DNA of 64,000 nucleotides from Pristionchus mayeri. Taxonomy: Eukaryota > Nematoda > Chromadorea > Rhabditida > Neodiplogasteridae. The notes under the pieces are model-generated. The model had not been told where the DNA came from and searched no databases. It worked only from the letters and a program-made list of their open reading frames with translations. Shown piece by piece: positions 47,601 to 57,626 of this stretch. A program made the position numbers and the translations under genes. The DNA is taken from assembly GCA_036245805.1 (NCBI GenBank), contig BTRK01000005.1, positions 27,509,469 through 27,573,468 on the forward strand, written 5' to 3'. Numbering within the stretch: position 1 is the first letter of the stretch; each line of letters starts with the position of its first letter.

Positions 47601-49459
47601 CTTGTCGCGAACGAGTAGATGAGGTACTCCTAAAGAAAGAGAATTGAACCCCAATGGAATTCACTCCGTCATTCTAATCAGCTCACCTCTGCGAGTTGCT
47701 GTTTCTGCTAGACAGAGGCGCCTTAGCTTCGGCCTTCCTCTTCGGTGACTTGCTATCTATCTCAGTGCGAGAACGAGAAGTCGTCTTAAGGAAATATGAG
47801 GACTTTCCTAATGTTCCGCCCCAGGCCACGCCTCCTATCACCGCCCAGGGGAATGACCTGGTTCGAAAATCATCTTAGACGGATGGAGTGCAGTCATATA
47901 ATAGCTTAATCTGAGCCTAAGGCTATTCATAATCAGAAGAAAGTGTAAGGGAAGGAAGAGGTCTAAAGAAGGAAACATTAGAAGAAATAGTTTTGAAAGG
48001 ATTGAAGAATGTAATATATCCACTCAATTCAGGAAACAGTTCGACACACTGAACAATGCAGGCCTTTTTCTGTCGTACCTTGGTTGTTTTGGTAGTGGAG
48101 GGTCTCTTGCCGGTTGCCACTTCGTTCTCATCCGCTCGATTACGTGCAGATCTGAGGGAGGAACTGCAATTTTATCCTTCGCATTCTCCCCTTTCCACTA
48201 CACTCACCGTCTATCCTCAAGAGTAGGAATGGCCTCAGATGGACCTTTCCTCGTCGTTTTCTTCGGTGCAGCAGGCAGTTTGCTGGTGGGGGCACCGATA
48301 AGAGGAGTGGACTGGACGGAGGCATCGTCCTCCTCAATGTTCTCGTCCTCCACTCCCTCTTCCAGTTCCAATCTAGAAGAGAGCTGTCTCAAACAAAAGA
48401 AATTGACATTTATTGTACTATATCGTGCATAAAAACGACGTGTGAACACAATGTTAACTCACTCTTCATTCTCATCCCTGACATGAGGCATGAAATGCTT
48501 GAGAACGGATTCAAAAATTTCCGTCGGCTTATCACCACCAAGGTACAGATACTCCTAAAATAAATTCATATTTGAAACCAATATGTACCAATGTTAACAT
48601 GCAATTAAATCATTACTTAAAATATTTTAAAAACAATATGCATTAGTTCTCTAATTCAACTTAAATTAAGAATTTGCGTATGCAATAAAATGCACATCGT
48701 GAAAAAATAGTAGTGAACCACATTAACGATGCTCAAAAAAATTTGGCTTACTTGGACTGCTGACCAGTGTAGACAATTCAGCCTCGCTGATTTCTCAGCA
48801 ACTTCTACCGCTTCTTCAGTTCTACTTTCTTTGCTGATTTTTTTCAAATTTAATTATTAAATAAGTGGATGAACAAACCAGTACAGCTTGGAGAGAAGAT
48901 TATAAGCAAAAGGAGCTGAAGACGACTTGGCCAGAAGTGGGTGCAATCGACTGTACGAGTTCGGAGAAGCTCCAGCAAGAGCCCGCACACACTCATCATG
49001 TCTCAAGCAGCAACATTACAACATTAGGAAAGTATGGTCGCACTTTTTCAACTCGAAGCAGCATGCAGCAAAGATGTAACGTAATCGAGGATGTGTGAGC
49101 GGATTGTCAGCTAGCAAGTTGAACAACTCGTCAAGACGATTCGTGCGAAAGTAGCAATCGGCCAAGATCAAGAGAGTGTCTTCCGAGTTTTCTGGAGAAG
49201 AATTAATTTCAGGCATAAAATATTGATTCTATACTTCCAAACACATCTAACAATAGTTTTTCACCTTGGTCATGATTCATTTCGGCCAGGAAGAGCGCAT
49301 CTTCGTAAGCGAAATGTTGAACACATTCATCAATATGATCCTGAAGTTCGAATATATTCGTGAAAACAATTGTTACATGAAATCGATTGCATAAAGGGTA
49401 AAAGAAGCAGAACCAACCTTGATTGACGAAGATAAAGGCCGCTCGACTTGTGCGACCAT
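32605..49459 (-). CDS. mat-1: Anaphase-promoting complex subunit 3 (CDC27), complete
   Basis: TPR scaffold of the APC/C ubiquitin ligase, which binds activators and drives metaphase-anaphase progression. Twenty phase-consistent exons: 49418-49459, 49265-49340, 49044-49191, 48879-49001, 48752-48833, 48463-48554, 48208-48372, 48079-48163, 47687-47784, 47487-47629, 47352-47422, 47058-47165, 42605-42745, 38702-38839, 38565-38659, 35786-35876, 35662-35742, 35483-35563, 34587-34649, 32605-32784; 700 aa against 824 in human. An N-terminal TPR block (FAYEDALFLAE, LILADCYFRTNRLDELFNLL) is followed by a basic Ser/Thr-rich linker (about 185-360) and C-terminal TPRs: VDGMEMLSTALWQ, AESWCAAANSFSLAKQH, LNPRFVYSYTLLG, VRPRDYRAYYGLAM, NVYFLLGKVHKRLGDTDKAL. 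Each maps in order onto the human protein. Introns 12-15 (4.3, 3.8, 0.04 and 2.7 kb) carry most of the repeats. It is divergent from the antizyme gene across 310 bp. Confidence 0.95.
34255..34395. repeat. GACCCTCCGG-type dispersed repeat
   Basis: It starts AGTGATGGGCTAGGAAATAT, then alternates TTTTTGCGACCC blocks with GACCCTCCGG. A longer copy of the same G/C-rich interior lies in opposite orientation at 52395-52640. It is in an intron of CDC27. Confidence 0.6.
34677..35384. repeat. Tandem duplication of a 354-bp intronic unit
   Basis: Units 34677-35030 and 35031-35384 are nearly identical, each with a long poly-C tract (near 34954-34972 and 35307-35329) of slightly different length. The duplication lies between CDC27 exons 18 and 19, starting 28 bp upstream of the exon 19 acceptor (minus strand). 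High identity suggests a recent event or an assembly artefact. Confidence 0.85.
36647..38559. mobile_element. TTAA-type fold-back element, 1.9 kb
   Basis: The borders are TTAACACGGGTCTCCTGTAA on the left and the inverse of TTAACACTGGTCTCCTGTAA on the right. The arms run 36647-37440 and about 37455-38559, the right one longer because of a nested insertion at 37803-38110. It lies in the CDC27 intron after exon 15, and its TTAA ends 5 nt from the splice donor. Confidence 0.82.
37803..38110. mobile_element. hAT-like MITE nested in a fold-back arm
   Basis: It is flanked by an 8-bp direct duplication TAGTGAGG (37795-37802 and 38111-38118), and the uninterrupted homologous site is visible in the other arm near 37050. 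The right end TTGCCAACAC and the left end GGGTAGGCTAAACG form an imperfect inverted pair. The interior is strikingly G/C-rich with repeated GCGGGCCCGC. An 8-bp duplication with such ends fits the hAT superfamily. No coding sequence. Confidence 0.7.
38864..39400. mobile_element. Mariner-type non-autonomous element
   Basis: The left end reads TTAGATTGATGCAAAAGTTT and the right end is its inverse (CTTTCGCATCAACCTAATA), flanked by TA. It is about 537 bp with no transposase frame, in the CDC27 intron between exons 13 and 14. Confidence 0.65.
39502..42342. mobile_element. TTAA-type fold-back element with internal gene fragment
   Basis: The ends read TTAAAACCCGTTCTCCCTAA on the left and the inverse of TTAAAAGCCGTTCTCTGTAA on the right, of the same family as 19615-20688. 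The left arm runs to about 40200 and the right arm starts about 41395. The arms are built of roughly 310-bp repeat units: two on the left, three on the right (41400-41700, 41700-42010 and on). The 1.1-kb centre is single copy and carries coding sequence (separate entry). It lies in the CDC27 intron between exons 13 and 14. Confidence 0.75.
40261..41340 (-). pseudogene. Fragment of a C2H2-type protein gene inside a fold-back element
   Basis: On the minus strand, conserved coding sequence runs through three frames. The first (41340 to about 41205) contains RAWRHKNIGERIFFPA. The second (to about 40890) contains a C2H2-like CPKITCSASFDTVDELEAH. The third (to 40261) contains EKGWALKQRKAVVRFTDKAK and LTAKQILSLYSRISAS. 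Together these resemble the C-terminal half of a widespread uncharacterised invertebrate family with a C2H2 finger and a GWALK..RF block; this comes from memory and was not searched. The second-to-third frame change at about 40890 looks like a single-base indel; the first could be an indel or a small intron. The N-terminal half is missing. Whether it was captured from the host or belongs to the element is unknown. Confidence 0.6.
43605..44042. mobile_element. Short fold-back with TTTCTGAAA-type internal repeats
   Basis: The ends GGGGTAAGACATTTCGGAAA and the inverse pair across 435 bp. The arms consist of repeated TTTCTGAAA/TTTCAGAAA motifs, while the centre contains a short GC-rich CGCGCCGCG patch. 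The superfamily is not determined. Confidence 0.6.
44320..46680. repeat. Direct repeat pair, units 1.7-1.9 kb apart
   Basis: 44543-44690 and 46535-46680 share GTTGTCGAAATCGTATCGGC and flanking sequence; 44395-44480 and 46080-46165 match in the same orientation. An unknown element or an old local duplication would explain this. Confidence 0.55.
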
Positions 49460-49769
49460 GGTGGCTCTTAGCAAATAAACCCGTATTCAGTCCAATTCAA
49501 AGAGATCCCATGCGACAATGACTATAATTGATGGAAAATCACACTAGTCATAAAATTGGTTTGGCGTAATGCCAGGGTTTAATTTCGCGCGTTCTACAAA
49601 TACAGATATCCCTGAGATCTCAGGGAAATGCGGTGTGAAGAGAGATACAGAGGAATGAAGAGACGAGCAGAGAAATAGAGAAATGCGAGTGAGAGGGGCG
49701 GAGTAATGGGAGAAACGACTTCATTCAGAACCTTTGCTTTTGTCGCGAACCGTCCACGAACCTTCCAAG
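49460..49769. promoter_or_regulatory. Divergent promoter between CDC27 and antizyme
   Basis: Only 310 bp separate the two start codons, which point in opposite directions, so the promoters must be close or shared. It contains a CTGAGATCTCAG palindrome (about 49612-49623). No TATA box is obvious. Confidence 0.5.
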
Positions 49770-50456
49770 ATGTCGAGTAGTATTGTCGTCTCTAATAATT
49801 CCAATTCTAATTGGTGAGTTCGTTTACTTTTATGTATTAATGCCTTTAGTGCTGTCTTAATTACAATCACATGATTAAAGGAGCTCATTATTTTGCCCAT
49901 GTACCTCGCCTTTTCAGCTGTGAGCTGATTGGTCAAAGCCACCCGTGCTGCTCCTGACGTCCCTAACGATGCAATTGGACAACATATGACTAAGATGGTG
50001 GTACGCATCCTTCCTTCCTCTCTCACTCTATTTTTATTCTTTTGATTATATTATTTTAGAAAAACGTGGTGGCTTCGTGGGAATGGATGCCTCTCGGTTC
50101 GAACAAAGTTGGAATTGTCATCCCCGCCGACCAGGATCATAGGCAGGTTCACAAGGTTAGTCACGTCGCACTTTATTCTTTCTTTCGCAATAATGTCTTA
50201 TCACTAAATGTACGTGCGTGTCGATCGATTGGTTCTTATCATGTCCATTCAGTCTCGTTTTGTGGATCTCCTCGAGTTCTGTGATGAGACGCTCAAAGTG
50301 AAGGAGGTGATTGCTGTCTTCGGACGTGCTGATCTCACCGTCGCTGCTGGGTTCCCTCGTACACTCCGATACGTCGGTTTCCGTGTTGTCGCTCCCGAGA
50401 ACTTCCCTTCCAATCTCGATGCCACCACGCATTTCGCCATGACTTATGTTGTCTAA
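49770..50456 (+). CDS. oaz-1: Ornithine decarboxylase antizyme (programmed +1 frameshift)
   Basis: Antizyme binds ornithine decarboxylase, sends it to the proteasome without ubiquitin and limits polyamine uptake. Exons are 49770-49813, 49918-50000, 50060-50155 and 50253-50456. ORF1 starts at 49770 and encodes 27 residues ending CCS, then UGA at 49955-49957. Skipping T at 49955 places GAC (956-958) in frame and opens ORF2 through two more introns to the stop at 50456, for a total of about 141 aa. ORF2 carries the antizyme core: FVDLLEFCDETLKVKEVIAVF, then LRYVGFRVVAPENFPS and a terminal HFAMTYVV, matching the family FAALLEFAEE, LRTFSFLGFEIV and CFMAYT blocks. Introns are 104, 59 and 97 bp. A polyadenylation signal AATAAA lies at 50596-50601. 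Polyamine levels would set the frameshift efficiency, as known for the family. Confidence 0.95.
49946..49964 (+). promoter_or_regulatory. oaz-1: Antizyme +1 frameshift site
   Basis: TGC TGC TCC TGA CGT CCC T in the ORF1 frame. TCC TGA is the classic antizyme shift pair, with TGC before it and a CCC after it as in other metazoan sites; the base after the stop is C rather than the common U. The downstream 60 nt are interrupted by an intron only 43 nt after the stop, so any RNA structure would have to form across the spliced junction. Confidence 0.93.
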
Positions 50457-51013
50457 ATAGCCGTGCACCCTTGTTGATTCCGCGTTATTATCACTTCTTC
50501 CAAACATTCATCCTTTTGTAAACGTCTACTACTTCTATTTCAGTCGAGAGTCGACCCACTGTAAAAAGCAATGTAGTATTTTATTCGTAAAACTGAATAA
50601 ATATGTAATGCGGACATACTTCGTGAAAGCTCTCAAACAGCGTTAGATATTCCCGTATAGATACTTGTGGAACGGAATGACTATCGAATGCGAGTGGGTT
50701 TGTGACGAAATAAATTAAAAAGACACCCGGGGTCAGTGACATAAATGACGTATTTAAAAACTGGGGTAAAGCTGCTTAAAATGGGGTGAGGTAGATCAGT
50801 AAAAGTAGTTAATGGCAGAAGTGGATAAAAGCTTCTCAATGAAGACCGAATCTTCGACGCATGAAGTGTGAGCTGTAATCGATAGATCGATAAGGTCATG
50901 TGAGAGGGGAAGGACGGAAAAGAGGAACTATTGAAAGGGAGCAGCTGATTTCTTTCTTGCCCCTCCGTTTGTTGTTTGGCCTTCAAGATGGTGAGAATGT
51001 CGTCCTTCTCGCC
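50457..51013. other. Convergent 3' region of antizyme and FAM135-like gene
   Basis: 557 bp between the antizyme stop and the inferred end of the minus-strand hydrolase gene. It contains the antizyme polyadenylation signal at 50596. No further exon is supported except a possible alternative last exon of the hydrolase near 50940-51010. Confidence 0.5.
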
Positions 51014-54000
51014 CTATGCCCTAACTAGACAGTACACAAGAGAAAGAGAGTAATGGAGTACCTGGTCGTCCCCTTAACTTCTCTCCGTGTTTCCGATGGA
51101 TCGCCGAGTATCTCACAACTCGTTTCTCCCTCAATTCCTTGTGCAACTCATCTAGCATGTGGTTGACGGCGGCGGCCAGTGACGATCGATCCTTGTCTGC
51201 AGCCTGTGAAAGGAGTACTGTAGCCGCAAACCATCGATATAAAACCAGCTACTATTACCTTTTTACTCTATTCTCCGACTCTATCTATGCATAGACAATA
51301 TTCCACTGCTGTTAATGTATGTCAATATTCACGTAAACTATTTCCACACGCATCAGAGTAATGCTTTTCCGTCTATCGATAAAGATAAGGGAGTAGATAG
51401 CAGCCCACGCATCTGTCACTCCCTCACAGTACCACTATCGACTGCGTTTGTTATCTAGTAAGCGTTGCTAAGGGGAGGGGTAGAGAGGGGGGGGGAAGAT
51501 GGGAAACTAGCATACCAGGTGCTAAACAATTACGTTTGTAGTCTATTAATAGAGTGACGAGAGATAGACCTCCACTTATAATTCAAAGTTACTCAACAAG
51601 GACGAAAAATAACGCTTATTGCAAATTTTTGATCAGACAGACGCCGACTAAGGACACTAGGAAACAATGTTAAAAAATCAATAATTCAAAGTGATAGGTG
51701 ATCTTAAAAAAGAGTGGTGATACTTCACTGCCGACCCATCGCCGTACTCACCGGACAGGAGGAGAGAAGGGCTGAATGACGGGGCACCATGATGTCTCCA
51801 CTGCTGCCCAGCAGGAGGACATTCTTGAAGGGCGATAGAGACCTGGAAGGAGAACATCTCCCTTCCTTATCCATTCCCACAAACTGATCTATCATATGTA
51901 CATCATTACTTATCTTTGCCACATCCATAGATCACGTCTTTCACTAGTCGTTTATCTCTCTTGTTTTCAAATTTCTCCATCTTTATTTCTGCCGACGACT
52001 GGTCTCTCACAAGTGTGATGGACACTTTCTTTTCCCTCCCTTCCTCCTTCATCCCCCTTCCTCTCTCCATCTCTCGTCTAACAATAGGTTCCCCGCGAAC
52101 AATTTCAAGAATCGTCCAATTCCAAAACATTTCCAGAGGAGACAGAATGTGCTGAAATGAAGCTGATTACTTATCAGAGGAAATGAGTGGAGATCGAGGG
52201 GAAGAAAAGAAGAGAGAAACTATTCACTTCCACTTACTGTACTCTAGAACCAAGAATTGTAGAAGAGTGAAATATGACTGGTTAGTCATGCTCGTTCTAT
52301 CCATTTCATGCTAATGGTCAGGCCGAGAGACATTTAACGAAATCTCCCGTATTCATCATCATCATAGGTGCTTCCACACACGCGGACACATCTAACCAGT
52401 GCTTCAAATATGACGGAGGCCGGGGGGGTCGCAAATTGGGAGGGTCCGGGGGGGGTCGGAAGGCCGGGGTCTCGGGGGGTCGCTGTGGAGGTTCGTCAGG
52501 GTGACGTCAATGTGACGACCCGGGGGGTCACCTACCCCCCCCCCCAAAAAAAAAAAAACGAAACCCCTTCCGGAGGGTCGCAAAGCAAAAATGGCCCGGG
52601 GGTCCGCGAAAAAAAATCCCTTCTTCTTTTCCTTAATTACCCCCAATCTTTATCATTATATTTGTAGTGACAGCTTGAAAAGAGGGAAGAATTGTCCTAC
52701 TTGGAGCTGGCCAATCGCACGAGGAAAGAGTCACTGAAGTTGTTGGCGTCCCTGAGAGACAGTTGAGCGAGACAGCGAGACCTCTTGTACCTGCAACAAC
52801 TCAATGAGTCATACCCCCCCCCCCCTCTCCCCCCACACTATCGCCTAGCGGTGTACTTTCTCTTTTCATCGACAACCTCCACATTTTCGCTTGCTCGCCA
52901 GATTATAATCAACTAGATGAACAGGGAGAGGAAAATGGAGGAGGGAAGAGGAGGGGGAGACTATCAATTCAGCCAATAATGCTTCCAATATTGCCTTCTC
53001 TCCTATTTTTTTCCGTATTTTTTGCATGGTCTCTAAGTAATAACATAATATGATCTCATAAACTAAAAGTAAAGAAGAAAGTAAATTTTAAACAGTTTAA
53101 ATCTGGGTTTTACACGTTTGTGAAAAGTCACTCGAAAATTGGAACTTCTTGGATAATTGGCCAACTCCCCAAATTTTCGGAATTTATACGAATTGAGTTT
53201 CGTAATGGTGCTGCTGACGATAGGCATACTACTTTTGCACTAGGAGGCCCCGTTGGATCAGATGACGTTGCGTTGAAATCAGATTTCATACTATAACTCG
53301 CACACCAATTGCGCTAAAAATAGGATAAAATATTTCCTGTTGCATATGAAATGGTGCACACGACTGCTTCACTTATCACAAATTTCCACAATATGTTTTT
53401 AATAAGGTAAAAGTAATAGTTTGGTTTAAAAAGTAAAAATAGAAATAGGTGCAGACCACTGGACAAGTGTGAGTCCCACGTGACTCGTCTTCTTCGCGTA
53501 CACCAATCCCAGATGGGGAGTGTTCAATGTGAGCAGAGTGTGCAGTCGAGAGTGCAACCAACTCCCCTCTGCAATGCATCTCTCCCTCCCTCCCTCTCGA
53601 TGGTTCCTCTACCTGGTCTGGAGACTGCTGCCCTCACGATGAGTCCCCCGAGGGAATGGGCGATGAAGGAGACACGAGTGACTGATGAACGGAGAGAGGC
53701 CACGTGTTCGTCCATCTAAACAACACTCCAACCTTCAAAATAGTAGTATTTTTGTAAGTTGAGTATCCTAGTACTAAGAATCATATCACGTTTACTATAA
53801 TGAAATGTCCATTGGTGGGTACATTTTTAGACAAATTTTCCGTTTTTTACTCACTGGATGGACGTTCTAAAATATTATTATTCTGATCCTCATGCTCGTA
53901 TTTTGGCGTCCCAGTTATCGAAGATTTCATTTTTTTTAAATATCAATTCTGAAAGGTTTGAACGCTTCATACTTATTCATAAACATAATTCGGAGTCTTG

Positions 54001-57000
54001 ATTTTTTTTTGCACTTGCATTATGTGTTTATATTAATTCCAATCAAAAATTAAGACGGACAATTTTCATAAATATTTTTAAAAATCTTATTCGTCGCCAA
54101 AACTACTGTTTTGTGGAAGCAAATCGTCGGAAGGAGGAGCCCAATATTCTGCACTTCTTCGAATTTTGAGAGAAATTTGAAATTTTTATGTGGGTTCATA
54201 TATGATATGCAAATAGTAGTCGTTCGTTTGTCCTTGCTGACCTCTTTGAGTAGACTCTTCCCCAGTGTCTCGACATCTCCCCACGTGCTTCCCTCATTGA
54301 TTCTGCTGCAGAGAAAGTGGACCTCCCTCCCCTGCAGCATCCTCTTCAGAGTACTCCGATATGGCCATAGGTCGTCACGGGCACCTCAAGAACCAATATG
54401 AGGTATACCAGCCGTCAACCCTTGTCTACCGTGGTCACTGCTCGCTACTAAACTAATATCACGGCATCATGCTACTGTGAACAACATAGTAGCCAATTCA
54501 AGCTAAAAAAATAACAAGAGTCGAACACACTAAAGGAAATCTTCCCCTTTAATTTAATCTGATTATGGATTAAGGTTTAGGACATGCTCATCCATAAAAA
54601 TCAACGCAAGAATTAGTACAATAAATAGATTAGTAGAGAGTGATGGCTACCTTCCAATCCGTGCACGAGGACGATGAGATGAAGTCCAGTCTTGTTCCCA
54701 TTCTCCTCCCCTATTCGCTCCTCCAGAAGAGACTGCGACCGAATGCACTCACTGGAGAAAAACAAATCGAGAATATTATATAAACCAAGAAAAAATAACA
54801 CGTTTGTATTTACAGCATGATGAAGTCCTATCGCGCGTTAGTGCGAATTTATCGTTTCACGGAAGATTAAAGAAAATTATCATCCGAGTTATCCTAATTA
54901 TCATCCGAGCATTTTTTTCGTTATTTTTAATGGTGTCATTGCAAACTTTAAAAAATTTTTAGGAGATATTACAGCTAAAAATTCCAAGATGCAGTTCATC
55001 AAGAGCTTTCGAATAAGTGTCTTGTACGAAAAGTATGGACAATGACGTTACCCATGCTCTATTTACTTTTCCTTATCAAGAATTTTGCTAAAACCAGCAG
55101 TACTTATAAGTTATAATGAGAGCAGGGAAAACGCTTATACAAATAATTTATTTGGAATTTTCATATTTTGACCTATCGCTTTGGCAGGCCTATTTCGTTT
55201 AGTTTTTGATATAGATAAGACGAAAACGCATCGATCATGCATATCTATGCAAGGTGAGTGTTGGGGGGGGGGGGGGGTTCCATCCCTGGAAAGCACCCTC
55301 AGAAAAATTTAAACTTCAATCGTTCGCATCGATGGCGAAATAGCAAAGGGCAATGCTCAATTTTGAAGAAATTCCATTATTCGCTAGTGCTAAGCGCCGC
55401 CACAAAAATGTTCATTCACTCAATTAGTCTCTCTCAAAAGAAATTGTGCGAAATATCGTAATTCGAAAAATCTTTATTTGATTATTCCACGTGTCTTATC
55501 ACCCCTTAGAATAGCCCCCTGCTCACCTCATGAGTCTGAATTCCTTGCCACTCACTCTGCACACTTCCTCCTTCACCGATTCCTTCTTCTCCGCGTATTC
55601 AGTCAACCGTTCCAAGAAACTGCAATATTCATTGTGAACTCTACATGCCTCCTACTCTATCGCTCATAATTAATCTCGTCAATTACCTCTCCGTGTAAGT
55701 CTGTTGCGCATCAATGGGCGAGGAAGCGAGTGTTGATTCGGGAGTGGTATTCGAGGGAGGAGAGGTGGATCCATTGAATGGCGAGACGGGCGAAGAGGAA
55801 TTCGAAGGGGGGATGAAGACCTCCTCGAACACAAAGGCCCTCAAGCATCACCATCGCCTACTCGAATGGACCACTTCCCCTCGATATTAGGACACTCACA
55901 TATTATCATGAGTGTAGTCTAATTGGGCGGATTGGAGTGGATGAGAGGGGAGTTGTCTGATGTATTCGTGAGTGGAGAGGAGATGATAGAGAGGGGAAAG
56001 AGGGAGGAGCGAGCAAGATCCCAACTGGGATGACGATCGATCCACTGTGAAGAACGCCTGCAATCACTCACTTAGACAGGGATATATTGATTAGTAGTGA
56101 AAGGATGAAATGGTTGTGATACCTCGGAAAGTCGCCGTGTATGCCAGACGGAGAAGGAATGGAGAAGAGCACGGAAGACTCCTCAAATGAGTACCATTAT
56201 TGTTCGGAATCAGGTCGTGGACATGTTGAGCATATCAACAATTAAGAGCATTTGGGGAACAAACCCTGATTGAAGAGGAAGCGATTGAGTACCTTCATTG
56301 CGACCACACAACTCGACGACTTGTTTGAATAGAGAATCGAGAGGAGTGGAAAGGGAGATAGCATCCATCTCGAGAGTCTTCCATGGAGAGGGCGAGATCA
56401 TCAATCCATCCACCAACGATTCCTTACTTTCGCACTCATCCGTTTCTACAATGGGAAGAATGACTAGAAATACGGGAATAGTTGAGGGAATTGATCACCT
56501 TGCGATAGCTCTACTCCAATGTGTTTCGATGAGTTTTTTATGAACTTGGAGAGGGTTTTGCTTGTTCCCAGCAGTGAATCGCACATCTCTCCATACTGAC
56601 GAGTCAAGGCGTCCGAAAGAGGCTGATGGCAGTTCACAATTAGGATTACCCTTTTACGAAAAACAAGGCAATAATCGAAGAATGATTGATGTAAAACTAA
56701 CAGGGTCTGGTGGATCTTTTCTTCGTCGTGGCATCAATGAAACGAGGGATCCGATGAGGGAAAGTGTCAGACTAGCACACGCTCCTGGAATAAATAATTG
56801 CAATAAACACGATAACAGTTGGAAAGGGGGTTCACCGTAATCCCAGTGAACGAGTCGAGCGACAGAGCAGATCTTGGACATCTCGAGACACACGTTCATC
56901 TTACGACTGACGTGAGATGATCGATAATATGACATCAACAACTAGAGAACATATCAAACTTGAATAGATCTGACCTGTTCAACTTTTGGAATTTGTCCAA

Positions 57001-57626
57001 TCGCGGCGGTTGATCCTTATCGCAGTACCATAATTCCATCGTGAATTCCAACTGAAACAAAAATATACGGCGTTCTACATTGTAAAATAATGTAGCGATC
57101 ATCACTTATCGACTAATCGAAATGATATCAAACCTCAATTTTGGCTGATCCGTTAGCTTTGAAGCTAAAGATGAACCCGTCTGCTAGTTGGAATTCCTCA
57201 TCTGTGTATAAAACCTAAACCAGAGTATTGAGAATCTAATTATTATGATACCCCCCACTGTAGTATTAAAGAAAGAAACCTCGATCGTCCTCGAAATGGC
57301 TGATTTCATTTGAGTGCACGCAGGCAGCAGCGTATCCTCGCCATCTCGACGGTCTTTCCCTTCTAATTTGACATCCCACTCGGAACATGATGAACCTTCT
57401 GCTATCAGGCGAACCTGCACAGATGAGACAATTGAATTGCGAATCGAATAGTGCTTTCTATTGAAAAAAATAATCCAGATAAATTAATCATTAGGACAAC
57501 AGTTAATTTTAAAAAAACTGAAAATACCTGCCAATATCCTCTGTAAGGCAATTCAATATTCTTGAATCGATTGAGATAGATAAACACATTGTAGAATGGA
57601 TGAAGCTCCACAAACGGCTTAGACAT
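51014..57626 (-). CDS. FAM135-type alpha/beta-hydrolase (lipase-like)
   Basis: A putative serine esterase of unknown substrate. Exons: 57528-57626, 57280-57414, 57134-57214, 56975-57051, 56836-56906, 56702-56784, 56499-56622, 56293-56445, 56123-56181, 55900-56057, 55687-55839, 55527-55619, 54651-54751, 54242-54384, 53613-53715, 53457-53568, 52701-52790, 51752-51842, 51062-51203, and an uncertain last exon ending near 51014; about 690 aa. The N-terminus FVELHPFYNV matches FAM135 VELHKFYNV. LHLIVLVHGLEG (oxyanion region), SFIAHSLGGLIVR (nucleophile elbow), LHTLLTLNTPHLG and FKNVLLLGSSGD (probable acid region) follow in family order, and RYSAIHRKHG lies where the terminal His is expected. The family elbow GHSLG reads AHSLG here. 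Human paralogs are about twice as long, mostly through a poorly conserved middle that is short here. The last exon is the weakest part of the model. Confidence 0.88.
52395..52640. repeat. G/C-rich dispersed repeat with poly-C/poly-A
   Basis: The interior (GGGGGGTCGC, TTCCGGAGGGTCGCAAAGCA, ATGGCCCGGG) is the reverse-orientation counterpart of the repeat at 34255-34395. It lies in the intron between FAM135-like exons 17 and 18. Confidence 0.6.
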
